Of a DNA stretch of 64,000 bases, positions 23,101 to 34,081 are shown piece by piece; within the stretch, counting starts at the first letter, position 1, and each line of letters starts with the position of its first letter. This stretch comes from Serripes groenlandicus. Lineage: Eukaryota; Mollusca; Bivalvia; Cardiida; Cardiidae. The notes under the pieces were generated by a model. It saw nothing but the letters and a program-made list of their open reading frames with translations, did no database searches and had not been told where the DNA came from. Where the stretch lies: the NCBI GenBank assembly GCA_031761405.1, contig JASEVX010000013.1, positions 56,424,456-56,488,455 on the forward strand. Direction: 5' to 3'. The position numbers and the translations under genes were made by a program.

Positions 23101-26100
23101 TTAACTATAATAGGCAGAGTATACACCATTATGAGTGATGTAACATGAATACTGTTGAAGGCGGAGTGCACACCATTATTAGCGATGTAACTATAACATG
23201 CAGAAACACTCCATTCTGATTGGTGTAAAATTGCTACTGTTCAAGGCAGAGTACATCCCATTATGTGTGGTGTTACTATAAAAGGCAGAGTAGACACCAT
23301 TATGAGTGGTGTAACATTAATACTGTTGAATGCAGAGTACACACCATTCTGAGTGGTATAACTATAAAAGGCAAATTACACACCATTTGAAGTGATCTAA
23401 TATTAATACTGATGAAGGCAGAGTATACACCATTTAGAGTGATGTAACTATAACATGCAGAGTACACACCATTCTGAGTGGTATAACTATAAAAGGCAAA
23501 TTACACACCATTTGAAGTGATCTAATATTAATACTGTTTAAGGCAGAGTATACATCATTTAGACTGATGTAACTATAACATGCAGAGTACACACCATTCT
23601 TAGTGGTGTAACATTAATACCGTTGAAGGCAGAGTATACACCATTCTGAGTGATGTAACTATAACATGCAAAGTACAGACTATTTCGAGTGATGTAACCA
23701 TAAAATGCACAGTACACATCATTCTTAGTGGTGTAACATAATACTGTTGAAGGCAGAGTATAAACCATTATGAGTGATGTAACTATAACATCCAGAGTAC
23801 ACACCATTCTGAGTGATGTTACATTAATACTGTTGAAAGCAGAGTACACACATTATGAGTGATATAACTATAGCATGCAGAGTACACGAATTTTTGAGTG
23901 GTGTAACTGTAAAAGGCAGAGTCAAAACTATTCTGAGTGTTGTAACATTAAAACTGTTGAAAGAAGAGTACACACCTGTATTATTGATGTAACTATAACA
24001 TGCAGAATACACACCATTCTTCGTGGTGTAACATTAATACTGTTGAAGGCAGAGTATACACCATTCTAAGTGATGTAACTATAGCATGCAGTGTAAACAC
24101 CATTCTGAGTGATGTAACATTAATACTGTTGAAAGCAGAGTAAACACCATTCTGAGTGATGTAACTATAACATGCAGAGTACACACCCTTCTGAGTGATG
24201 TAACATTGATACCGTTGAAGGCAGAGTATACACCATTTGGAGTGATGTTACTATAATATGAAGAGTACACAGCATTATTATTGTTGTAACTATAACAGGC
24301 AGAGTACACATCATTATGTGTGGTGTAACATTATTACTGTTGAAGGCAGAATACACACCATTCTTAGTGATGCATCATACATATTGTTGGAGGCATAGTA
24401 CACACCATTCTTATTGATGTGTCTATAAAAAAGCAAGGAAGACACCATTATAAGTGGTGTAAGATTAATGCTGTTTAAAGCAGAGTACACACCAAGCTTA
24501 GTGGTGTAACATTACTGCTGTTAGAAAGAGAGTTCACACCATTCTGAGTGAAGTAACTATCACATGCAGAGTATATACCGTTATGAGTGGTGTAATTTTA
24601 AAAGGCAGAGTACACACCATTCTGAATGTTGTAACAATAACATCCAAAGTACACACTTCTATGAGTGGTGTAACTAAAAAAGGCAGAATACACATCATTC
24701 TGAGTGATGTAACTACAACATGCAGAATACACATCATTCTGAGTGATGTAACTATAACATGCAGAATACACACCAGTCTGAGTGTTGTAACTATAGACGA
24801 CAGAGTACACACTACTATGAGTGGTTGTAACATTTATACTGTTGAAGACTGAGTACGCACCATTCTTAGTGATGCAACATTAACACTGTTAAGAGAATAG
24901 AACATACCATTCTGAGTGATGCAATATTGATATTGTTGAAGGCAGACTAAACACCTTTCACAAAGATGTAACTATAACATGCAGAGAAAAAACACAATTC
25001 TGAGTTTTGTAACATTCATACTGTTGAAATCAGATTGTACACACCATTCTAAGTGATGCAACTATAACATGCAGAGTACACACCATTCTGAATGATGTAA
25101 CATTCATACTGTTGAAAGAAGAGTACACACCATTCTGAGTGATGTAACTATAACATGCAGAATACACACCATTCTGAGTGATGTAACTATAACATGCATA
25201 TTACACATCATTCTGAATGGTGTAACATTGATACTGTTAAAGAGAGAGTAAACACCATTCTGAGAGATGCAACATTAATACTGTTGGATGTAGAGTACAC
25301 ATCATTCTCAGTGATGTAATTATAACATGAGAGTACGCACCCTTCGAGTGATGTATCATTGATACTGTTGAAGGCAGAGTATACACCATTATGAGTGTTG
25401 CAACTATAATATGCAGAGTACACACAATTATGAGAGTTGTAACTATAAAAGGTAGAGTACACACCATTATGAGTGGTGTAACATTAATACTGTTGAAGAC
25501 AGAGTACACACCATTCTGAGTGATATGACTATAACATGCAGAGTATACACTTTTAAGAGTGTTGTAACATTAATAATGTTGAAAGAAGAGTAAACACCAT
25601 TCTGAGTGATGTCACTATAACATGCAGAATTCAAACCAGTATGAGTGATATAACTATAGCATGCACACATTTAAAAGTGGTGAAACTATAAAAGGTAGAG
25701 TAAAAAATATTCTGAGTATTGTAACATTAAAACTGTGAAAGAAGAGTACACACCAGTTTGAGTGATGTAACTATAACATGCAGAGTACACATCATTCTTA
25801 GTGGTGTAACATTAATACTGTTGAAGACAGAGTATACACCATTCTGAGTGATGTTACTGTAGCATGCAGAGTAAACATCATTCTGAGTGATGTAACATTA
25901 ATACTGTTGAAAGTAGAGTACACACATTCTGAGTGATGTAACTATAACATGCAGAGTACACACCATTCGGAGTGATGTAACATTTATACTGTTGAAGGCA
26001 GAGTATACACCATTTGGAGTGATGTAACTATAATATGAAGAGTACACAGCATTTTAAGTGTTGTAACTATGAAAGGCAGAGTACACATCATTATGTGTGG

Positions 26101-26375
26101 TGTAACATTATTACTGTTGAAGGCAGATTACACACCATTCTTAGTCATGCATTATTAACACTGTTGGAGGCATAGCACACAACATTATGATTGATGTAAC
26201 TATATAAAGCAAGGACACACCATTATAAGTCGTATAAGATTAATGCTGTTTAAGGCAGAGTGCACACCATTCTTAGTGGTGTAGCATTACTGCTGTTAGA
26301 AAGAGAGATCACACCATTGAGTGATGTAACTATAACATGCAGAGTACACACCATTCTAAGTAATTTAACATTCAA
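20192..26375. repeat. 47-bp satellite array, main array (~6.2 kb)
   Basis: The monomer is about 47 bp, built from GTGRTGTAACTATAATACTG, TTGAAAGCAGAGTAAACACC and ATTCTGA. From 20.2 to 22.1 kb nearly all units are 47 bp. Around 21,265-21,460 a 188-base (four-monomer) unit repeats almost perfectly (GAGAGTTAACACCATTCTGG at 21,265 and 21,453). From 22.1 kb on, 47-bp units alternate with a ~39-bp variant lacking the TACTGTTGA part (ACTATAACATGCAGAGTACA). No transcription unit is apparent, and the many short open frames on both strands are repeat by-products. Confidence 0.95.
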
Positions 26376-26379
26376 GCGT

Positions 26380-27150
26380 TCGTATTAGTTGAATAGATTA
26401 CATTTGCTGTGGGGCTTAATGTAAATAAGCTATACATTTTAATGCTATCATTGAAATTTACTGTTGTTTTTAAACACTTGTATTTTACTACAAAAACATC
26501 TAATTGAGAGGCATTAGTGTATACATGATCCCTATATACGTACTTATCTTAGGAAGGAATCAAATTTGCCACTGTCCACACTGTTATACAAATGCAAGTG
26601 AAAAGGGGCGGTGAATTGAAATAGTAGTTATGATAATACTTTGATTAGTTAAATACACACAAGTTTAAACAAACAAACAGCAGGTAGTTGTGTATATTAA
26701 TATATATTTATAACTACGTTGACATACAGTTTTATTTACAAATTCCTGTTAGTATTATGTAAACTATGAATATTTATGTAAACAAAACAAAGCCAAAACT
26801 TACAAAACAAAAACCAGACAAAACAACAACAAAAAACAACAACATCAGTGTTGCATACCTGTTCATAAATCAACTAGTACGCGTCATCTGAGATCACAAG
26901 TATAACTGCAATAGACACGCTTTAACATGACCTGTCTAGATATAGAACATCGCGTCATGCGCTAAAATTAGTAACAACTCACCTTTTGAAAGTAGAACTT
27001 TATAAGGGGCGTTCGCGTAGTATATGTATCATTAAGATCAAAGCGACCAGACGTAAAACGATCTACTTGATAACCGATGCCGTAAATTTGAACCATCTGC
27101 AAGGTAGTATTAAACTCATCTGCTCTTCTTTCTATGTAAACCAGATACTG
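26380..27150. other. Unassigned region with A/C-rich low complexity
   Basis: 26,680-26,840 is rich in AAACAA words. No exon or element was recognised. Confidence 0.45.
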
Positions 27151-27153
27151 CCG

Positions 27154-27591
27154 TGTGTTCCATAGTAAACACAACATAAACAGTTTAAGCTATGCCTATC
27201 AAACGGAACGAAACCTACCTGTTTTATGAATGGAAAACAGGTAGAACATGGTTGTTTAACAGACTAAGGAACGGTATATCGACAAAACCTATATAGGTTT
27301 CGCAAAACAGGTTTTGAGTTTTGTGACTATGGAACACAGGGCAGGTTTGGTTAACCGACTAAGGAACGGTATATCGACTAAACCTATATAGGTTTCGCAA
27401 AACAGCCGTGTGTTCCATAGTAAACACAACATAAACAGTTTAAGCTATGCCTATCAAACGGAACAAAACCTACCCGTTTTATGATGGAAAACAGGTAGAA
27501 CATGCTTGGTTAACCGACTAAGGAACGGTATATCGGCAAAACCTATATAGGTTTCATAAAACAGGTTTTGAGTTTTTTGACTATGGAACAA
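27154..27591. mobile_element. Pair of ~185-bp foldback elements, tandemly duplicated
   Basis: Two units begin TGTGTTCCATAGTAAACAC (27,154 and 27,409, 255 bases apart) and end with the inverse, ACTATGGAACA (27,326-27,338 and 27,580-27,591). Each has an inner hairpin ACCTGTTTT...AAAACAGGT and a palindromic AACCTATATAGGTT. A partial third repeat (27,340-27,405) lies between. MITE-like; no target duplication was identified. Confidence 0.7.
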
Positions 27592-27594
27592 AGG

Positions 27595-28685
27595 CAGATT
27601 GTTAATTAAATCCATACAAATCGTACGGATCACACACCATGTATCATATCTGAGTGAAGCGACATCTTCTGCAAGGTAAATCGTCTGCTCTATTTGCCTT
27701 GTAAACTCGATATTGAGTATTATTAATATCCATACAAATTCGTCTGCTATGCGTAACATATTCAGAAGTTTATTTAAATTACACGTTATAAACTGTACGC
27801 TCGTATTGACTATTCAAACAAAACAAACTTTATAAAAACTTCTCAGTATATTTCTCGTTTATCCTATGAATTTGCGAGGCTTTACATTTATTGCAAATCA
27901 TTGTGTTACACATACCTGATCAAATATCGTCTGCTAAATGTGTACAACTCAAACGCGTTGCCCGCGAATTCAGTTAACCGTAATAAACAAGTTTATACAT
28001 GTCTTTTCTAACTATAGTGTCATATTCCACATTTAGTAACAACCCTATGCATGTTAAGACCTGTGACAGTCAGAGTTTATAAAGATATGTTAGCCTCGCA
28101 TGTATTATTCCATGCTTCGCGACTAAACCTAAAATGTAAACTTAAATCGTCTGCTCTATTTATAATGAAAACCCAGTATTGATTATAAAACATATCAATA
28201 AATAAAAAAAAATTGTCTGCTACGTTATTGCATTATTTAATTTGACGTTTAAAAGTGAAAGTTTATAAGAGACTGTCGTCTAATACTATTAGTATGTCAT
28301 TCTTCTACAGTCTGCAAAACGTGTAAGGTATGGTAGCTATATCGATTCATTGAAATGTTTAATATGTTAAAATATGTTTATATATTAGTTCGAATATAAT
28401 CAATGCTTATAGTAATTAAGTATACAGACATAATAACCCTCTTATTTATTTACATATGTTTTAACATGTTATACCTATTGTTAACACTTTTCAGATTATT
28501 AATATTATGCATTTCTTCTCTTTGAAACAACTCTGCTGTTGGACCTCTTCGCACACTTTCTTAATATTTATTTACGAAGATGTACGGTTATCAGTTTGTG
28601 TCTATCTAACATGTTACTGTGTAAAACATCGAGCGTACATAAATATTCTACACTAATTTTGGGGATCATGTTTTTATATAGATGT
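27595..28685. other. Unassigned region
   Basis: No gene. The word TCGTCTGCT recurs after A/T-rich runs (27,680, 27,740, 27,928, 28,146), probably remnants of MITE arms. Confidence 0.4.
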
Positions 28686-28694
28686 TTAAAAACA

Positions 28695-29410
28695 TAAGGG
28701 ATGCTATCATGACTATCGTGGTTTCGTTAGACGAACTTAGTATTGGTGTAAGGTGGTGTACAAAGCCAATACTAGGAACCGTTCATGGTCACCATGAAGC
28801 GTTAAAGGCGAGGTAAAGATGGACTGGCACCGTCTAGTGAAAGGTCTTGACCTCCAATGGCCGCTATCATCAATAGATCGGGTATGCAAGGCAGTCTTGT
28901 ATGTTATATGTGCACCGTCTTAACACTCGTTTCTGACACTACCCCCGATAATAAATAAAAGTACTGAAAGTTATGAAATTATAGAGTAGAATGCGAAAAG
29001 GTACTTATTCAAAATTCCGACAAATTCTTGATGTAAATTTCTGTATCAGTATGGTAATCTTAATGTTGTTATTTAAATGCTATATGTAAAACAACATAAT
29101 GTATATAACTATTCTACCTTTGTTGAGAATATATGATGCTATATTGATCTTGTAAATCACGAGGAATGCTAATTTGAGTATGGAGGTGTCGTTATACTAA
29201 CTTAGTATTGATGTAAGGTTGTGTTCTAAACCAATACTGGGAACCGCTCATGGTCACCATAAAACGTTAAAGGCGAGGTAAAGATGGAGTGGCACCGTCT
29301 AGTGAGAGGTCCTGACCTCCAATGGCTGCTATCTTCACTAGATCGGATATGCAAGTCAGCTCTGTATGCCATATGTGTGTCATTTTAAAACTCGTTTCTG
29401 TCATTCGATA
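28695..29410. repeat. ~460-bp direct duplication
   Basis: 28,720-28,945 and 29,190-29,405 share GAACCGYTCATGGTCACCAT, GTTAAAGGCGAGGTAAAGAT, GGCACCGTCTAGTGARAGGT and CTGACCTCCAATGGCYGCTA. Each contains an AGTATTGG...CCAATACT hairpin. A third scrap (CTAGATCGGATATGCAA) is at 29,476. Confidence 0.8.
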
Positions 29411-29659
29411 TACTACCGCTAATGCTTCAGGGGGCAAGAGGGGGTGGGGATGATTTTTAGTCATTCAAATATTACTAGATCGGATATGCAATCCCTCTCT
29501 TAATATCGCGCATGTGGTTAGCATGGTTATTTTTTATTTTATTTTTCAAATCATTTACACAAATTATAAATACAATTATAAAATAATTACTTTCATCAAC
29601 GTATGTTTAAATACAAAGCCCTTCAAATAAATAGAAAAACATTTATTATTTTCATTCAG

Positions 29660-29781
29660 TCACGTGAACAAAATATTGACCAATCAGAGTGCATGATCAG
29701 TCAAGTGTGCTCTTGAAAGTTAATAAGGGCAGGTGTGTACCTTGAATTTCATTATCGCTCCAGACGCCGAAGTAAACAGCC
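29660..29781 (+). promoter_or_regulatory. Candidate promoter of the polymerase-element remnant
   Basis: CACGTG (29,662) and a CCAAT box within GACCAATCAGAGTGC (29,679-29,693) precede a well-placed start (AACAGCCATGG) at 29,782. No TATA box is clear. The element downstream is broken, so this is probably vestigial. Confidence 0.35.
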
Positions 29782-30415
29782 ATGGCATTCAACTGTCCTG
29801 AGTGCGATTTTGCTGCCTTTAAAAAACACCAACTACTACAACCTCAACGATCAGTTAATCATTGGAGACGTTTCCGATGTGACGTATGAATTGCTGTGTT
29901 TACTAGAAAGACGAACCTGGACCGTCACCTTGAGCAACATAGGACTCAGAACAACGTACACTATTCCGAATGTGGTCGTGCTTTTACTCGCCCAGACAAC
30001 TTACAACATCACATGCTAGAAAAACACCAAATTGGTGGTGGAGTTTGTCAAACGTCTTCGGAAAGACGATGATCCACGTCAGTTTTATGTCATGACGAAG
30101 CTCAAGGAACAGACAATGGAAAAGTTTAGAACCACTGAATCAATATACCGAGTAAAATTTAGAAACATCGACGTTGGTGACGTCACAGATATATTAAACA
30201 CATTAACGCGTATGTTTGATGCCGTATTGGAGGACATGACGTCACACGCCAAGACAGGAGATGTAATACGTATGACGGTACAGAGTCCTACATTGGACTT
30301 TTATATAGTGGTACCCCTTCTACGTCTTCAAGAAGTGACGGTTGACATATTTCTATCTGCAGTTGAACGAGTACTTCAATCCAACGAGGACTTTATGATT
30401 GATGAAGGATTATAG
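29782..30415 (+). pseudogene. Decayed C2H2-finger / polymerase-leader region of a Maverick-like element
   Basis: From ATG 29,782 the frame reads C2H2-finger-like pieces: CPEC near the start, then TRKTNLDRHLEQH and ECGRAFTRPDNLQHHMLEKH. Breaks: a TGA at 29,887-29,889 where a finger cysteine would be expected, loss of one cysteine in the last finger, a frame change near 30,050, and a TAG at 30,413-30,415. The second part (30,053-30,412) is a globular stretch that I recognise as the region preceding family-B DNA polymerase in large ORFs of animal Maverick/Polinton or adintovirus-type elements. It is a dead fossil copy. Assignment rests on recall of the family, not on a search. Confidence 0.55.
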
Positions 30416-30620
30416 ATTGACATCACACACGTGGATATGTCAAGCGAAAGCGGTCTTAAGAAACGTACATTTGCGAATGCTGATAGATTTATGAAAGAAA
30501 AAATGTGATTTATATGAATACAAAACGTCGATGAGTTATGTTGTCACAGGTAAAGCTAGACTGGACAAACAGGAACAATTGAATAGTATTCGTCAAGGAT
30601 GTGATATACAAAGACAGTAG
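30416..30620 (+). pseudogene. Decayed N-terminal piece of a family-B DNA polymerase
   Basis: It continues in the frame of the previous piece to a TGA at 30,506-30,508, then in another frame (30,504-30,617) to a TAG at 30,618-30,620. The second part contains GKARLDKQEQLNSIRQG, which resembles the conserved stretch just before the polymerase core in Maverick-type elements. The exonuclease and polymerase catalytic motifs are absent, because the sequence jumps almost directly to the C-terminal piece. This implies a large internal deletion. Confidence 0.5.
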
Positions 30621-30639
30621 GCTGAATAATTACACTGTG

Positions 30640-30872
30640 AGTCAGACGTCTCACATTGTAAAGTGCGCGGTATTACACTCAACTACAAGAACTGTCTGGA
30701 CATTAATTTAAATACATTAAAGAGAATGGTGAAGGAGGACAAAGACGATGTAGTTACAGTAACTGACCAGTTCAAAATTGTTCGTGATCTAGATAACGTC
30801 CGACTATTGACCACCTCTCAAAAGAAAATAGTTATCAAAGACGGCTACATGTCATACACCTATGGTTATTAA
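30640..30872 (+). pseudogene. Decayed C-terminal piece of the same DNA polymerase
   Basis: An open frame runs from about 30,663 (VRGITLNYKN) to a TAA at 30,870-30,872, ending MSYTYGY. The RGITLNY opening and the Y-G-[YF] end match what I recall for the C-terminus of Maverick/adintovirus-type family-B polymerases. It follows the N-terminal piece after about 40 bases, so more than a thousand bases of polymerase core are missing. No terminal inverted repeats, integrase or capsid genes were seen nearby. Confidence 0.5.
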
Positions 30873-30879
30873 ATCGGCT

Positions 30880-31240
30880 TAGCGTTACTGTGCTCTAAAA
30901 TGTATTATACACTATTTTATATAATTATATGTTTATGATTGTATATATATTAATCTATGAATAAAAACATTGTAATCATACTTCTGTTGTTATTATGTTT
31001 TGTGTTTCTTAATCAGCGATTGTTAGTACTCTACTAGATAAGCAGTATGGTTGAGAAATGAGTTCCGCTCCTAGGAATACCCACGATATCAACATCCTAT
31101 TAAAGGTGACATCTGAACGCATGGAGATGTTGTTAGGTCGTGAGCGATGGGCCTATTTAATATTGTGAAACGCACCTACATATCTTTAAATGATAAAGGC
31201 ATGTTCTAGAAGGTATCTCTGTCTAGTGAAAAGGACCCAC
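30880..31240. other. Unassigned spacer
   Basis: AT-rich; an AATAAA at 30,959 is the only signal noted. Confidence 0.35.
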
Positions 31241-31720
31241 AAAATCATATAGGGGCGTGTCGCGGAGTCTCCACAAACATACAAACGAGTGCTCGAAATA
31301 TGATAACCTATAGGTACTACCCTACTAGAAGTAGGTCTCAGCGTCCTACTATACGTATACATGCAAACATTGACTCCTCATAGAAAACGAAAAGGGTAGA
31401 TTTCTATCAAACATATAGCAACAGAATAGACTCCACAAACTAGACGATGGGTTCTTGTTGAAAACAAAGGAACATATAGTAATAGACTCATTAAAGACAA
31501 AAAGTTCTTATAAAATACATAGGAATAAATAGCAGAAACATTTGACTCCGCTAAACAAAATGGCGTATTCCTATAATATACAAATCGTCCAAAACAAAAA
31601 AAATGACTCCTCACAAACAAAATGACGGGTTCCTATTAATTATATAGGAATGTATAGGAGAATAAATTGACTACTCAAAACAAAATGACGGATTCCTATT
31701 GATTATATAGTAAACACATT
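31240..31720. repeat. ~60-65-bp degenerate tandem array
   Basis: Recurrent AAACAAAATGACGG, TTCCTATTRATTATATAGGA and TTGACTCCTCA words. Each unit carries the small palindrome TCCTAT...ATAGGA. Confidence 0.6.
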
Positions 31721-31734
31721 CGTCTAAGGTCACG

Positions 31735-33655
31735 GCCTCCACCACTATTATGAGTGGTTTAGCTTTAATACTGTTGAAAGCAGAGAGAGAAACAGGCATA
31801 GAGAGACAGAGCTAGAAATAGAGACAGTAAACCACATATACACTATCAATTTATTTCAATGGTGTAACTATGATATTGTTAAAATAAAATATTGTATTAT
31901 TGAAAGCAGAGCAAGCACCATTTTGAGTTATATATATGAGTGATGTAGCTTAACACTGTTCAAAGTAGAGTAACTATCATTATGAGTGGTGTAACTATAA
32001 TCATGTTGAAAGCAGAGTTTGCACCATTTTGAGTAGTAAAACTATAATTCTGTTGAAAGCAGAGTTTACACAATTCAGAGTGGTGTATCTATAATACTGT
32101 TTAATGCATAGTAAAGACCATTCTGAGTGGTGTAGCTAAAAAAGTGATGAGAGCAGAGAAATCACTATTTTAAGCGATGTACCTTTAATATTGCTGAATA
32201 AGATTGAACACCATTCTGAGTGGTGTTACTATATTTCTTTTGAAAGCAGAGTAAACACTATTCTGAGCAGTGTGACTATAGTGCTGTTGAAGGTAAAATA
32301 AACAAAATTATGAGTTTTGTATCTATGATACTGTTGAAAGCAGTTCACACAATGTTAAGTGATGTAACTATAATTATGTTGAAAGCAGAGTTAACATTTA
32401 TCTAAGTGGTGTAACTAGAACTATGTTGAAGGCATATTAAAGATCATTCTGAGTGACGTAGCTATATTAATGTTGAAAGCAGAGAAAACACCATCCTAAG
32501 TGGTGTAAGTATAATTCTATTGAAACCAGAGAAAACACAAATCTAATTGGTGTAAGTATAGTTATGTTGAAAGCAGAGAAAACACAATTCTAATTGGTGT
32601 AAGTATAGTTCTGTTGAAAGCAGAGAAAACACAATTCTAATTGATGTAAGTATAGTTCTGTTGAAAGCAGAGAAAATACAATTATAATTAGTGTAAGTAA
32701 AATTATATTGAAACCAGAGAAAACTCAATTATAATTGGTGTAAGTATAGTTCTGTTGAAAGCAGAGAAAACACAATCCTAATTGGTGTAAGTATAGTTCT
32801 GTTGAAAGCAGAGAAAATACCATTCTAAGAGGTTTAAGTATAGTTCTGTTGAAATCAGAGAAAACACAATTATAATTGGTGTAAGTATAGTTTTGTTGAA
32901 AGCAGAGAAAACACAATCCTAATTGGTGTAAGGGTAGTTCTGTTGAAAGCAGAGAAAATACCATTCTAAGTGGTTTAAGTATAGTTCTGTTGAAATCAGA
33001 GAAAACACCATTCTAAGTGGTTAAAGTATAGTTCTGTTGAAAGCAGAGAAAACACCACTTTAAGTGGTTTAAGGATAGTTTTGTTGAAAGCAGAGAAAAC
33101 GCAATTATAATTGGCGTAAGTATAGTTCTGTTGAAAGCAGAGAAAACACAATTCTAATTGGTGTAAGTATAGTTCTGTTGAAACAGAGAAAACACCATTC
33201 TAAGTGGTTTAAGTATAGTTCTGTTGAAATCAGAGAAAACACCATTCTAAGTGGTTAAAATATAGTTCTGTTGAAAGCAGAGAAAACACCATTCTAAGTG
33301 GTTTAAGCATAGTTTTGTTGAAAGCAGAGAAAACACAATTCTAATTGGCGTAAGTATAGTTCTGTTGAAAGCAGAGAAAACACAATTCTAATTGGTGTAA
33401 GTATAGTTCTGTTGAAACAGAGAAAACACCATTCTAAGTGGTTTAAGTATAGTTCTGTTGAAATCAGAGAGAACACCATTCTAAGTGGTTAAAATATAGT
33501 TCTGTTGAAAGCAGAGAAAACACCATTCTAAGTGGTTTAAGTATAGTTCTGTTGAAAGCAGAGAAAACACCACTCTAAGTGGTTTAAGTATAGTTCTGTT
33601 GAAAGCAGAGAAAACACCATTCTATGTGGTTTAAGTATAATGTTGATGAAACCAG
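31735..33655. repeat. 47-bp satellite array, second array (~1.9 kb)
   Basis: The same monomer family as 20-26 kb, from a distinct sub-branch: GTGTAAGTATAGTTCTGTTG, AAAGCAGAGAAAACACAATT, CTAATTG. The left third is degenerate and the right part homogenised. AGTTTTGTTG at 33,077 recurs at 33,311, 234 bases later (five monomers less one base), marking a higher-order unit. It ends about 430 bp before the receptor gene. Short open frames here are repeat by-products. Confidence 0.95.
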
Positions 33656-34060
33656 ACGTCCATTTATGACATTTCGAACAGCCAAACATGATGTTAATGT
33701 CATTTAGAAAAACATGCCCACTGTTTCGACACAGTATATATAGCATCAGATGTGCAAACGTCATTACGAAATTATGTTTAGCTGGTTATAATGAAGAGTT
33801 GTGAGAAAATAATAATTTATATAGAGAAATAAAGAACCCATAAATAATTGTTCATGTTATGTAATACAGATAATTGTAAATGCTAATTACAATTAGACTT
33901 GTATTTTTAGACTCTGTTTGTTGTAACGCCAAGTTGTAGCGAAGATGGATGAATACATCTGCACCTCTTCAATATAATATATAATTTAAATTTAAACTTA
34001 GTTTGAATTTTCCAATATAGGTATATGCACCAAACAATGTTTCAATGTATGATTTTGACA

Positions 34061-34081
34061 TTTATTACAGATAGATGAGAT
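34061..34081 (+). promoter_or_regulatory. Candidate splice acceptor in the 5' UTR of the receptor gene
   Basis: TTTATTACAG (AG at 34,069-34,070) lies 11 bases before the ATG at 34,082. It suggests that a non-coding first exon lies upstream, near or beyond the satellite. No first exon or TATA box was identified. Confidence 0.4.

Noticed and set aside
22073..25670. Many 60-100-codon open frames on both strands
   Set aside because: All are periodic translations of the 47/39-bp satellite.
26968..27759. 69- and 101-codon minus-strand open frames
   Set aside because: Both run into the duplicated foldback elements at 27,154-27,591; no family resemblance.
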